The notes: generated from the sequence alone by a model not told the origin. Positions 52,326 through 63,072 are shown, numbered from the stretch's first letter. The stretch: DNA of 64,000 nt from Meconema thalassinum (GCA_946902985.2 OX336388.2:289022526-289086525); one strand, 5' to 3'. Numbers and translations: made by a program.

Positions 52326-52811
52326 GGCTTATATTCCCTACTTAAGAGGATTGTAGGCATAGGAAAGTCTGCCCCTTCAAGGTTGACATATGTATTAACT
52401 AAAGAGGACTACTTCATCGACGACATCAAAATACAGTTTTACCTACCAAACACCAAAGCCTATGAGAATGCACGCCGAACCTTAAATGAGAAACGAAATG
52501 CCATTTGGTCCGACTTTTACTCCACAGATGCCATAATGACGGAAGAGTGGAAACAAGCTAATTACGAACTACGACACGTAATAACACGTTACGCCACCCA
52601 TGGATTTCACTATAGATTCTGCAAAACCAAGAATTTCCACCAACCGAATGAAGACTGTGTGTGTGACCTGTGCAACGATCATTGTGAAAGGTACCTCGCA
52701 CAAAACTGCAAAATGAGGACAACCTCAAGAGGAGGCGACACGCTAAGACGAACATGTCCACCTAATACAGTTTTTCACAATCAACAAAAAACGTATTTCA
52801 GCCATACATGA
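52326..52811 (+). CDS. Unrecognised open frame, possibly a LINE pol tail
   Basis: About 160 codons are open without an obvious ATG start (the first in-frame Met is deep inside, 'MTEEWKQANYELRH'). The middle is acidic and aromatic ('KEDYFIDDIKIQFYLPNTKA'). The C-terminal part 'ATHGFHYRFCKTKNF' followed by 'CVCDLCNDHCERYL' has a Gly-x-x-Tyr then C-x-C-x2-C-x3-C layout reminiscent of the Cys/His end of R1/I-type LINE pol proteins, but the match is loose. Alternatives are an exon of a host gene or a gene piece carried by a mobile element. Confidence 0.35.
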   Translation, partial: GLYSLLKRIVGIGKSAPSRLTYVLTKEDYFIDDIKIQFYLPNTKAYENARRTLNEKRNAIWSDFYSTDAIMTEEWKQANYELRHVITRYATHGFHYRFCKTKNFHQPNEDCVCDLCNDHCERYLAQNCKMRTTSRGGDTLRRTCPPNTVFHNQQKTYFSHT

Positions 52812-53105
52812 TAATGAAAATAACATATTGAAATGTAAACAATTTCATTTTCATGCAGAAAGGGCAATTCATGACTGCAAATAAATCTACAATGAAAATA
52901 TTTGTTTAAAAAGCACATTTAATTATGGACATGTTCTCTTTTGCATGAACCGTTTGGACAAGTTCGGCTTTGAATGATTTTCAAAAGGAAGGTGTTTTAT
53001 TTTTTTAGAATCGCTTACATTTTATTCATTAATAGTTGCCATAAGATACCAAAATAAAGTAATTGACATTATATTAAGCGGTTTATTTTTACCTTCAATA
53101 TTTCG
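52812..53105. other. Unassigned; repeated GGACAWGTTC motif
   Basis: The motif occurs at 52927-52936 and 52956-52965. No gene was recognised. Confidence 0.4.
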
Positions 53106-53785
53106 GGACGTGGGTTGGCGACCACGGGACCCCATCGGTGTCCAGCATTGCTTCCACTTACTTGTGCCGGGCTCCTCTCCGTCTTCTCTCCTGTCGACCT
53201 CCCTTGGTCAACTCTTGTTCTTTACCGACCCCGACGGCATTAGGGTATCCGAGGCCTAGGGAGTCGTTCACTTTCCCGCCTTAATTGGCCCTTGTCTCAC
53301 CTTTCCTGATACCCTCATTCTTCGAGGGGTCAGCCTTCGTTTTCTTTTCATGTTATCTCCTGCCTTCTGCACAAGGCCTTCAAGGAGGCAGGGTTTATGT
53401 AGCCCCAACACTTCTGGTGCACCCTGGGTAATGCTACACCCTCAAGGGCTCACGGCTGGTGTGTTTGGGAGTTGCCGAACCCCAGGGATTGCTGAGCTAG
53501 GTCCGTTTTGCCCTCTTTTTCCTCTGACCTTTGGACGGGCCCTCTTCTCTTTCTCCCTTTCCTATCTGCCTTTCATGGCTCTCCTCCCTTCCAAGTCCCT
53601 CAATCCTCATTCTTCGAGGGTTGAGGGCATTCCTTTTCTTCCTGTCCTTTATTTGCCTTATCCTTTATTTGTTTACATTTTTTTCTTCTAGTATGTAAGT
53701 TTGTAGTATTTCATTCTTAGCTCATCCTTCACTATCACCCAAACCATTAGGGACCGATAACCTAGATGTTAGGCCTCTTAAAACA
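53106..53785 (+). mobile_element. 3' region of a LINE or long SINE, copy 2
   Basis: Parallel to 10,905-11,545 over about 650 bp with the same landmarks and end (ACCGATAACCTAGATGTTAG). It is slightly better preserved. Confidence 0.75.
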
Positions 53786-54643
53786 ACAATTATCATCATC
53801 ATTTTCTTCTTTCTGCTACCCTTGTTTGCAATCTTCACACGAACACATTCTTCATCCATTCTGCTACAACACTGACGTAATAATTTTAGTAGCAATATGT
53901 AATATTATTAAGACGGAGCACAGAAGCACGGAACTAATGCTAATATCAGCTGCTCTGCGCGGGCACCTCTGGTCTCGCGCGGAATGGAAATCACGTGACA
54001 TGAATCAGCGCTTCCTACTGGCCGTATGGACTAGTTCGTCTTTGCAGGCAATGTAGATGTGGACAAGTTCGTGTTTGCGCTGAACCATGCATTTTCACAG
54101 GCTTGTATCATGGGACATATTCAAGTTTGCTTAAATGGCACGACCTATTTACATTCCGCTCATCTTGTACGTCCCGTTCCATATTGTATCTCATTTTTTT
54201 CATTTGTGGACATGTTCGTCTTTGCGTGTCACCTCCTCAATAATAAGACTGGCATTAGCATAATTGATCATTTGTACAAATATGTATTTGCACATTGTGC
54301 GCTTTTCTTTTAATAATAATAGGCAACCTTTACTATACATATATGATTTATCCTTGACTTACTTACGTGGTGGTAGAGATATCAGAGATGAATAATGTAA
54401 CTCTGACATATATGCTATAACACTTTTAATTGATACCAACAATAACTCCTATTGTATAACGATTGCCTCAAGAAGACTGTTATTTTATAACATTCGTTCA
54501 CTTTTGACTGCTATCGTGAACAATCCACATCCACAGCGACGTAGTTAATTGACTGCATCTCATAATATCCAACTTCTTTAATTCAATCACCTTTTCTTTT
54601 TTCGTCCTTCTCCTTACGAGACCATCACTCAGTATCCCTCCCT
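53786..54643. other. No recognised gene
   Basis: It contains further GGACAWGTTC copies at 54061-54070 and 54208-54217. The sequence around the last is an inverted match to 52,732-52,763, which may mark a 1.5-kb unit with inverted ends. Confidence 0.45.
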
Positions 54644-55066
54644 TCATTGTTCACTTCCCGGGAAAAAACAATCAAGCTTCTTCCAGTCTTGCACTGAAGC
54701 TGTCAGACGACTTCTCTTGCGTCTTGCATAGTCATTAGGCTTCAACTGTTGGACAATAACCATCTTATACGGATGAAAATGCAAATCGAAACGCAATATT
54801 CGTCTCACTGTTCGATCAGACATTTGCAAAGCAGCAGCTTGTTTACGAGCCGGCCGCCGTGGACTGGTTTCCACAGCTTGTCTCACTCGCTCAACATTTT
54901 CTGGTGTCCTGGCTGACCTTGGACGGCCTGTCGGCGTACGTTTTAAGGCTGAACATGTAGCTCTAAAATTACTCACCCATAACAAAACTGTGTTACGAGA
55001 TGGAACGCGTCCTCTTCGACCCACATTAAAGTGTTGACGGAACTGACGCTGAGTAACGACGCAAGA
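54644..55066 (-). pseudogene. Truncated DUF4817 / Tc1-mariner-type transposase N-terminus
   Basis: The minus strand encodes 'VTQRQFRQHFNVGRRGRVPS' (first helix-turn-helix), 'TPTGRPRSARTPENVERVRQ' (linker) and 'KQAAALQMSDRTVRRILRFD' followed by 'LHFHPYKMVIVQQL' (second helix-turn-helix and DUF4817 signature). The DDE catalytic domain is missing; the frame ends 'DWKKLDCFFPGSEQ'. CCGTCAGAT- followed by TTTCTGCCGATCCCTG at about 55,404-55,428 resembles a terminal repeat of this type on the 5' side. No partner on the other side was found. Confidence 0.75.
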
Positions 55067-55430
55067 CTAACCACTTTTAAAAAAATGCCTCGACAACAAA
55101 CGCACGTTGTCCACCTGTCCACAGCTCCATGGCTACTGAAATGGCATCACGTAGGCTCATCATCGCACCAATCCCCACTACCCCCCACCACTAACTCGCT
55201 CAGCCGTACAACATAAACCGTCAGATCTTTTTGCCGCTTGGCAAAAGATGGGCATCATTTGAAAGACGTTATCTTCAAATCTTAAAAGTTAAAATCTATT
55301 GTTGTTTCATGTTTTCCATTAATTGACATGCACACCTTGCTGTTATAAGTAATACAAGAGTTTGTATCATTTAAAATGTTTGTGTTGTTGTGATTTAAAA
55401 ACCGTCAGATGTTTCTGCCGATCCCTGTAT

Positions 55431-55945
55431 CTCCGTTTTTCTAGACGACCTCGTTCCTCTCTAGTACATCGAATCTACACTAGTTCCAAAGCCGCAGCAA
55501 ACAATCTTCTTGCAAGTCTATAATTCTTCTATGGTTCCTTAACTCCTTGCAACCGCCACGACACCAGTCCACATATAAACAGTCCCAACCAAAGATCCAA
55601 ATATCAGAACCCCCTCACATCACATACAGTAAACCAGGCTTTACATTAAAAATATACCCTCTTATAATCTAAATAAGACAAGAATGAAAATACATCGAAC
55701 AACTGAAATAACTTACTCCTAACCAACAAAATCCCACACCATGCAAACTGAGATGGATGAAAACAAAAGACATCAGTAAAGCGAGGCATACAACTTCAAG
55801 CTCCTGTTACCAATATGTTACAATACCAATAATTCCTGCCAAACCAGAAGCTTTGACATGACACGGTCACATAACCTCGCTGTTCCGTACCGTAAAACAA
55901 GAATTATCATCGCCATCATCATCGTCATCATCATTATCTTCATTA
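55431..55945. other. No recognisable feature
   Basis: About 500 bp, A/C-rich, without recognised content. Confidence 0.4.
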
Positions 55946-56310
55946 TGCTTGCCACGATGGATGAGTGGTTATCGTGTCGGACTACCAACCCCAAGTTTGC
56001 AGGTTCGCTCCTGGCCGTGGTAACTGATTTTTGAAAGGCGACAAAAATCACGACACGCATGTCATACGTTCTTGCCCTGTTAAAGAACCCATTTGAACTC
56101 ATAATGGCAAAATTAATCTCGGGATTTTCTGTCAACACAAAAGTTCCTCCTTTCTCTACTAGAATGCGCTATAGTGTCAAGGAGCTTAGATATCTAACCT
56201 CCTTGGCTTTCACAGCGTTCCAAGGAACAACAGAATTCGACATGCAAGCTGCCTTCTAGACGTCAAATAACAAAGCTTGCACCCGGCACCGAGGGCATAC
56301 GATATTATTA
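55946..56310 (+). mobile_element. SINE-C copy 5
   Basis: Full-length plus-strand copy ending in an ATT tract, uninterrupted. Useful as the empty-site reference for the insertions in copies 1 and 4. Confidence 0.9.
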
Positions 56311-56683
56311 TTATTAACATCATCACCATCATCATCATCATTATTACATGTTATATCACTTGATGACTAACGTCTCTTTCACTTTAGAATGTTGTTTTAT
56401 TGACTTGAAATATTCTTGAGATAGCTCACAAACATTTGTGTGCGTTCTCATTTGAGCCCAATACAACGATCGTTCATTCCCAGACCTACTCTCGATATGT
56501 GCACCAACACATACACAGACCCAGTACTGTAAGAACCGGGGCTTATGATCGTGATGTCCCGAGTACAACAGTATCACCATAGAGTAGCCAGAACACTCCG
56601 AGGTGTTAGAAATGTCAGGTCTGAACCCAGGGATAGGTGTTCCTGAAGAGTATTTTACTTGCAGAAGAGTAAGTTTGCACCGG

Positions 56684-57380
56684 TTTATAGGATGGCTCAA
56701 TACTCAATATCCTACTAACCAGTTTATAGGACGGCCGAATATCCGGTTTATAGAATGGCAGAATATCCAATATCCTACTAACCAGTTTATATATCCGGTT
56801 TATAGAATGGCAGAATATCCAATATCCTACTAACCAATTTATAGGACGGCTGAATATCCGGTTTATAGGATGGCTGAATATCCAATATCCTACTAACCAA
56901 TTTATAGGACGGCCGAATATCCGGTTTATAGGATGGCTGAATATCCAATATCCTACTAACCAGTTTATATATCCGGTTTATAGAATGGCAGAATATCCAA
57001 TATCCTACTAACCAATTTATAGGACGGCCGAATATCCGGTTTATAGGATGGCTGAATATCCAATATCCTACTAAGCAGTTTATAGGACGGCCGAATATCC
57101 ATTTTATAGGATGGCTGAATATCCAATATCCTACTAACCAGTTTATACGACGGCCGAATATCCGGTTTATAGGATGGCTGAATATCCAATATCCTACTAA
57201 CCAATTTATAGGACGGCCGAATATCCGGTTAATAGGATGGGGGCGAATATCCAGTTTATAGGTTGGCTGAATATCCAACATCCTACTAGCCAGTTTATAG
57301 GACGGCCGAATATCTGGTTTATAGGATGGCGGCGAATATCCGGTTTATAGGATGGCCGAATATCTGGCTTATAATTGGCC
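56684..57380. repeat. Hierarchical minisatellite (23-25-bp core, about 84-bp unit)
   Basis: The core GTTTATAGGACGGCCGAATA, followed by a short TCC end, alternates with a GTTTATAGGATGGCTGAATA variant and a spacer 'CCAATATCCTACTAACCA'. Together they make an 84-bp unit, with shortened 60-66-bp units interspersed. The minus strand is open for 164 codons ('ILDIQPSYKPDIRPSYK' repeats) because unit lengths are mostly multiples of three. Confidence 0.9.
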
Positions 57381-58040
57381 GAATTTCCGGCAACCAGCCA
57401 AATAGCTCTCCATGTCATCTTTAATGTTATTGTAATCCTTCAGACAACAATTGTTAATTTGTGAGTGAATTTCAAAGATTATTTCACAAATAGAAATTAT
57501 TAAAGTTCGTTTACTTTAATTCGAGCAATGCTGCCATCTTAAAAATTAGTCATCACGGCAGAAAACTAGCGCAACAGCAAGCGGGCTACGGCACTGGTCT
57601 CTGGCCTTGATAATAGGCCCATCCTCCTTTGAATATCAAAAAACCATTCCACAATGTGCTGTGCCTGATTGGAACATTAGGGTGATGTGAGTGTTTACCC
57701 TAATGGCTCCACATTATCTCGGTGGATGCACCAGGTCACGTGATCATCAGACCACAGACAAGGATTGCTGGTACGGATAACACGGTAATGAGATTCACAC
57801 AGACGTTGTAACAGACATCCTGTGATATTTCATGAGCTCGTTACCGCGATGGAATCAGTGATAAATGTGATTGTTAAAACATCTGAAAGACACTTGGCAC
57901 ACGCTTTTTCAATATGAATATACTCCAATAGGTATCCAAATAGCCTAAATAGTCTATGGTCTGTTTAAGTAATATTAACCATTTAACTGCTACGAATTTC
58001 CGGATGAATAAACACCCAGCTAAAGGAAGTAGGATACTTT
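57381..58040. other. No recognisable feature
   Basis: About 660 bp with no recognised domain or repeat. Confidence 0.4.
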
Positions 58041-58620
58041 TGTTGCTTAGGAAGCAAAATAACCAGTGATGGACGAAGCAAAGAGGATATAAAAAGTAAG
58101 TTGGCTCAGGCAAGGAAAGCATTTCTTCAGAAAAGGAATCTGTTGACATCGAATATAGATTTAGGTATCAGGAAGTCATTTTTGAAAGCCTTTGTTTGGA
58201 GCTTGGCGCTCTATGGAAGTGAAACTTGGACTATTGGTGCAGCAGAAAAGAGGAAAATTGAAGCGTTTGAAATGTGGTGTTACAGGAGAATGATGAAGAT
58301 AAGATGGGTAGATAGGGTTACAAATGAAGAGGTGTTAAGACGAGTGGGAGAGGGGAGATGTTTCTGGCGACTGCTAATGAAGAGATGAGATAGGTTGATA
58401 GGAGACATACTAAGACACCCAGGAATAGCAAGCTTAGTTATGGAAGGAAGGGTCGAGAACAAGACCTGCAGGGGTAGACCAAGGTTACAATATGTTAGAC
58501 TAAACAGATTGCCTCGGATGTAGGGTGTGGTAGCTATGAAGAGATGAAACGATTAGCTCAGGACAGGGAGGCATGGAGGGCTGCATTAAACCAGTCAAAA
58601 GACTGAAGACTCAATCACAA
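58041..58620 (+). pseudogene. LINE pol post-RT region
   Basis: The main frame (58,101-58,388) reads 'LGIRKSFLKAFVWSLALYGS', 'ETWTIGAAEKRKIEAFEMWC', 'VTNEEVLRR', then a stop, and continues in broken form with 'GRPRLQYVR' and 'DREAWRAALNQSKD'. This is the familiar 'YGSETW...EAFEMWCYRRM...VTNEEVL...GRPR' region of a widespread insect LINE. The end AAGACTCAATCACAAACAAC probably marks the element's 3' end. RT and endonuclease are missing. Confidence 0.85.
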
Positions 58621-58659
58621 ACAACACCGATGTTAGCCCTCAAATGTTCTCCCATCTCC

Positions 58660-58900
58660 TATTGGTTCCGTACATTATATATTGCATCGGGTTATTGGTG
58701 TCCCCGCCTGGACTCCCACAGGAGTAGCGAACTGCGAGCTACCTCCCTTTTTATGAAGCGCACCTGCGCCTCTTTACTGCGAGAACTAAAAGGTCATCCA
58801 TAACCTCCCTATGAAGGCATCCAAAAAGATGGTATAATGGCTTTCGGTGCCAGTGAATTATTCAAACTCAACAAATTCTCTAGGTTTGTGCCATCATTTT
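58660..58900 (-). repeat. Unclassified dispersed repeat, second locus
   Basis: On the minus strand it shares blocks with 60,691-60,940 ('GAGGCGCAGGTGCGCTTCAT', 'TTCGCTACTCCTGTGGGAGT', 'CATCTTTTTGGATGCCTTC') but in permuted order, as expected if the ancestral sequence was tandemly arranged. Confidence 0.65.
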
Positions 58901-59245
58901 GGAAAAAAGTCCTCTCGGCACGCCGGAAGGCGGAGATAGATTCCATTGGGCAAACTTGGGGATAGGAGAAAATAGGCAGAATATGCACGTTTACGTAGAA
59001 GGATCAGACCTCATTTATTGCAAGAAAGTATTTTATAATTGGAGCTTAATTAACTTTGTTTTTCGTCATTTTAAGCATATTTTAAACATTTTATTGTCTT
59101 ATGGGGACGGTAACCTTCTTGTCATTTGGGGTACATTTTTATACTTGTGGTCACACTGTCCTTATGCAAGGTTTCGACACTGATGTGTAACTATGTAACG
59201 GTCTGTTACTTCTTCACGCAAAATTGTATCTCCCGCAGAGATTTT

Positions 59246-59640
59246 GGTTGGTTCCTCAGTTTAGGAACTGCGACAACGCGGTCATGTAACCCCGTGTACT
59301 TTGGGTGAGCGTAGAATCTGTCTGATATACAGTGTGAATTGTGAAGGCTGTATTAGTCTGTAATTCAGGTAAAGACTGCAGACGGTCAATTTCAAGCAGT
59401 AGGTCCTAATGTTGCTACCTGATACTAGAGTCAACGACAACTAGCCCTGAACTTGGCTACGAGATACCACCGCAACCAGAAACTCGCAACAAACGTTGGA
59501 TCTTCCCCTCCAAAGGAAAGCATACTGAGGGATTTTTAGCGCTCTTAGAAAATCCGACTTTGAATCCGGCTTCGAACCCGCGAACTTGGGCATAGAAGTT
59601 CAACATACTACCAGTTACGTCCCAGAAGCCACTTCTCACT
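59246..59640 (-). mobile_element. SINE-A copy 8 (internal deletion)
   Basis: Minus-strand copy with tail (GGTTGGTTCCTCAGTTTAGG) at the left and tRNA-like head at the right. It lacks part of the middle. Confidence 0.8.
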
Positions 59641-59679
59641 TAGTCAGATGGAAAACTGAATATCATCGCGTGCAAGTGC

Positions 59680-59740
59680 GTTGTCATGGCAACGTCTGAT
59701 GGCTCATCCCTCATCAATTTAGTAGTGTTGTCATGGCAAC
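59680..59740. promoter_or_regulatory. Pair of X-box (RFX-type) palindromes
   Basis: GTTGTCATGGCAAC occurs at 59680-59693 and 59727-59740, 47 bp apart, each followed by a TCTGAT(G/A)GCTC-like string. The 14-mer matches the RFX dimer consensus in layout (GTTNYCATGGNAAC). Confidence 0.4.
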
Positions 59741-60225
59741 CTCTGATAGCTCTTGGCATTTTCTTATAATTCCGAAATAATTTTTCTCATCCCTAGGCGT
59801 AATGGTGGGTCATATCAAAAATTGTTTCAGACAAAAGTTTTAGGTAATTATTAGGGGAATATTGTCCATTTTGTAGAGTTCTGATATTGTGCCTATTAAG
59901 AGAGATATGATTAATGATTCCCGAAAAACCCACTTTTTCCCACCCCTTTGGTCAATGGTTGGTGCTATCAAAAACCTCTTCAAACATAAATTTTTGGGCC
60001 TTATTCGACACATAGTATGAACTTTGAATGGATTCGATATTTTAAATATTAAGAGAGTTATAGCGATATTTTACTTTTTCGAAAAAAAAGGCCCTCATTT
60101 TAACCCCCGTCGACCGATTTTACCCATTAACGAACTCGACCGAGATTTTATAGGGGTACATATTATGTAAAAAATTCAAATTGATTGGTGCAAAATTGCG
60201 GTAGTTATCGTGTCCACAAGAAAGT
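59741..60225. other. Diverged tandem-like units, otherwise unassigned
   Basis: Two or three units of about 120-150 bp share 'ATCAAAAA', 'TTC(A)AACA(T)AAA' and 'TATTAAGAGAG' strings. No gene was recognised. Confidence 0.4.
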
Positions 60226-60252
60226 GATATATGTATATATATATATATATAT

Positions 60253-60336
60253 AGGCCCACCTATCGCGGAAAACGTGATCATCAGATACTTGAGTTTCGT
60301 TGTGAGACTGCGACTTGGAACTTCCCACCTGGTCAG
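60253..60336 (+). repeat. 84-bp copy of 60,951-61,034
   Basis: 83 of 84 bases match the segment at 60951-61034 (start AGGCCCACCTATCGCGGAAA). This copy is wedged between a TA dinucleotide run and a perfect palindrome. Confidence 0.95.
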
Positions 60337-60357
60337 TTAAAATGTTTATATATAATT

Positions 60358-60399
<42 letters not shown>

Positions 60400-60425
60400 A
60401 ATTATATATAAACATTTTAACTGAC
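60332..60425. repeat. Perfect 94-bp palindrome with (TA)n centre
   Basis: GTCAGTTAAAATGTTTATAT runs inward to an alternating TA core and out again as its exact complement ending CATTTTAACTGAC. It overlaps the end of the 84-bp copy by five bases. Confidence 0.95.
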
Positions 60426-60554
60426 GGTGGTTTTGGGGTCTAGGGGATGTCAAACGTGAAGATATGTCGAAATTTCCCGGAAGTCGAAACATGGTACCCA
60501 TTGCAATAGTTAGCTTTCTAATGAAATCTACCTAAAAGGAAGATTGTAGTTTTA

Positions 60555-60690
60555 CGTGACCGTGAATCTTGTGATTATGAGCCACGGGACCTCCTTTTTA
60601 CGTGTAATCCGAACCACAGGACATGGCATTTCACTTCGAAAATCACATATGCATTGACCGGGAATCGAACGCGGACCCATCATTTTGGAA
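60555..60690 (-). mobile_element. SINE-G copy 2
   Basis: It shares about 120 bp with 670-825, including the minus-strand B-box region (CGTTCGATTCCCGGT). Confidence 0.65.
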
Positions 60691-60950
60691 GCCTTCATTG
60701 GGTGGTTACGGCTTCTTGAGCTTTTAGTTCTCGCAATAAACAGGCGCAGGTGCGCTTCATAAAAGGGAGGTAGCTGGCAGTTCGCTACTCCTGTGGGGGT
60801 CTGGGCGGGGATACCAAGAGCCCGCTGATGAGCCAGTTTGGTGTCGTAGGCGAAACCTCACACAAGACACGACACAAATCTAGAAAAATTGCTGAGTTTT
60901 AATTCACTGGCCTTTAAAGCCAATATACCATCTTTTTGGATGTTCTTCCG
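60691..60950 (+). repeat. Unclassified dispersed repeat, third locus
   Basis: Carries all recognisable blocks: 'TTTTAGTTCTCGCAATAA', 'GCTGATGAGCCAGTTTGGTG', 'GAAACCTCACACAAGACACG' and 'TTCACTGGCCTTTAAAGCCA'. The best reference copy of this family in the window. Confidence 0.7.
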
Positions 60951-61034
60951 AGGCCCACCTATCGCGGAAAACGTGATCATCAGATACTTGAGTTTCGTTG
61001 TGAGACTGCGACTTGGAACTTCCCACCTGGCCAG
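60951..61034 (+). repeat. 84-bp segment duplicated at 60,253
   Basis: It lies directly after the third copy of the unclassified repeat and continues into unique-looking sequence, so this is the likelier source copy. Confidence 0.9.
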
Positions 61035-61214
61035 ACTCGAGCTTCCAGATTAATTGATGTGGCTGCTGGCAGATTGATGAGTGTAAAGGAACTGGCCACT
61101 ACATCCCCAGAGAAACTGCAGACAACTGAGTGAGTGATCTGCTGTGGATACTGGACGTAACATGGTCTGGACAGAGCTCCTTGCGTCATAATTATTATGT
61201 AACCGACCTGTAAT

Positions 61215-61490
61215 AAAAGGTGCCTGCGCTTGCCTGTCACCCGGAAGCCCCAGGTTTAATTGCCGGCTCTGCCAAGAAATTTAATTCTCTTTTGATGGTT
61301 GGAATAGAATCCAGTCAGCCTCGTGAGGCCGAACTGAGAACAGATAGGTCGATTCCCTTCGCAGCGATCCTGGAAGTGATTTTCCGTGGTTTCCCACTTT
61401 TACTCCGGGTAAATGCCGAGATGGTTACTAACTTAAGGCCACGACCGTATCCTTCACAATCCTCGCCCTTAATTTACAAACACATACACG
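61215..61490 (+). mobile_element. SINE-B copy 2
   Basis: The tRNA-like head (TGCCTGCGCTTGCCTGTCAC, B-box-like AGGTTTAATTGCC) is followed by the SINE-B middle ('GTGATTTTCCGTGGTTTCCC', 'GTAAATGCCGAGATGG', 'GGCCACGACCGTATCC') and ends in an A-rich tail with ACACATACACG. Confidence 0.8.
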
Positions 61491-61499
61491 CTACATGTC

Positions 61500-62660
61500 A
61501 TCATCATCATCATCTTGAGCAGTTTCCAACCGCTGGTCGGGTCTGCTTAGAACATAAGCCTCTTCATCGTTTCCTGTCCATCCTCCATCTCTCGTCATTT
61601 ACTGTGTCCCAGCACACTCCTCTTTCCTCCACACTCTTCTTAACTCCTTTTGTCCATCTGTCCCTTGGTCTTCCCCTTGGCCTCCTTCCCGTCATTTCCA
61701 TTCCAAACATCATCTTCGGTATCCTCTCCTCTCGCATCCTCCTCACATGTCCATACCATTGTAGCCTAGATCGCTCTATTCTATTTTGCAATGGTTCCTC
61801 TCTTACCATCTCTCTGACTCTCTCATTCCTTACTCTGTCCATTCTTGTCACTCCTACCCTACTCCTCTGGAACTTCATCTCCACTGCTCGTATTTTATTC
61901 TTGTCCCTTTCCTTCATCACCCATGTTTCTGAACCATATGTCAAAATTGGCACAAAGTAGGTCTTGTAGATGATTCCTTTACATTTTTGTGGTACATCTT
62001 TATTCCACATCATCCCCCTAACACTCTTGAAAAATCCATCTGCGCACCTTCCCCTTTCATTTATTTCCATCCTATGGCCTCCCTTTTCTTCAATTATGCT
62101 TCCCAAGTACTTGAAGCATTCTACTTTCTGCAACTGCTGTCCTCCAAGTGTTATGCCCATATCCAGTCTGTTCTTCTTCCTCGTTGTGATGACCACTTCT
62201 CTCTTTTGTGCTGAGAACTTCATCCCATATGATAACACTACCTTCTCCCACTCATCTAATTGCTCTTGTACTTCTTCCTCATCCTCTCCCCATACCAGAA
62301 GGTCATCAGCAAACAACATTGCCTTTATTTTCCTTTCTCCAATGCTATTTACCACTTTTCGTATGATTTCATCCATCTCCACTATAAATAACAGGGGTGA
62401 GAGGGCACTTCCCTGTTTCAGACCACTCTCCAGTTGAAACCATTCCGTTCTCTCTCTTCCCACCTTTACACACCTTTTGCTTCCCTCGTACATTGCTTTC
62501 ACTCTTGCCACTGTCTCCTTGTTCACTGCTTTTGCTCTCATTGCTTCCCATACCTTGTTTCTATTAATACTATCATATGCTTTCTCAATATCCAAGAATT
62601 TCATCACCAGATCTTTCCCATATTCATAATGGTGTTCTTGTAGCTGTCTTACTGCAACAT
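61500..62660 (-). mobile_element. 5'-truncated LINE with near-intact reverse transcriptase
   Basis: A 347-codon minus-strand frame (62,607-61,564, open upstream to about 62,650) shows RT motifs in order: A 'FLDIEKAYDSI', B 'GLKQGSALSPLLF', C 'AMLFADDLLVWG' (catalytic FADD intact), D 'YGMKFSAQKREVV', and E 'FKYLGSIIEE'. The post-RT 'LTYGSETWVM' and 'RLQWYGHVRRM...GRRPRGRPRDRW' blocks follow, then a natural stop. The endonuclease and RT fingers are missing. A (GAT)n tail at 61,500-61,515 and the 6-bp direct repeat ACATGT (61,493-61,498 and about 62,657-62,662) mark the insertion. The lineage is RTE/CR1-like. Lack of frameshifts indicates a young copy. Confidence 0.9.
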
Positions 62661-63072
62661 GTATAGCCTATAATTAGTGCCTGTGCTATATCTATTAAAT
62701 AAACAACTACTACATTAATGTGCATTGCATAAAAAGGACCGAAACAAAGTATTAATTACCAAATACACCTTGCAGGATTATTAGATTATTGTTATTACCG
62801 CAAGGCCCGGATATCGATCCCGTAAATCTGTTTAAAAATGCACTTAACATTTTCTAAAATGACTGTAATAAATTACATAAAAATTCAAAAATTGCACTAC
62901 AAAATGGAGAAAATTATCTTATATTAATAAACTCACCAATATTTCAAAAATTCGAAAAATGGAAAAAATGATCTTATAAACTCGCCAATATTTCAAAAAT
63001 CATATCTTAAGCTCAAACTGAAAAGTCAATCAAAATAGATTTCTAGCACTTAACAAAACGTTTATGTTCACT
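62661..63072. other. No recognisable feature
   Basis: AT-rich, with two near-duplicate strings ('CTCGCCAATATTTCAAAAAT' near 62,982 and a variant near 62,932). Confidence 0.45.

Noticed and set aside
54059..54313. Open frame starting MDKFVFALNHAFSQ
   Set aside because: The content derives from the repeated GGACAWGTTC-TTTGC motif and no domain is recognisable.
56787..57281. 164-codon open frame on the minus strand
   Set aside because: It lies wholly in a minisatellite whose units are mostly multiples of three; the protein is a repeat translation with no start context or domain.
61220..61960. 246-codon plus-strand frame
   Set aside because: It overlaps the antisense of the LINE reverse transcriptase and SINE-B, and has no domain of its own.
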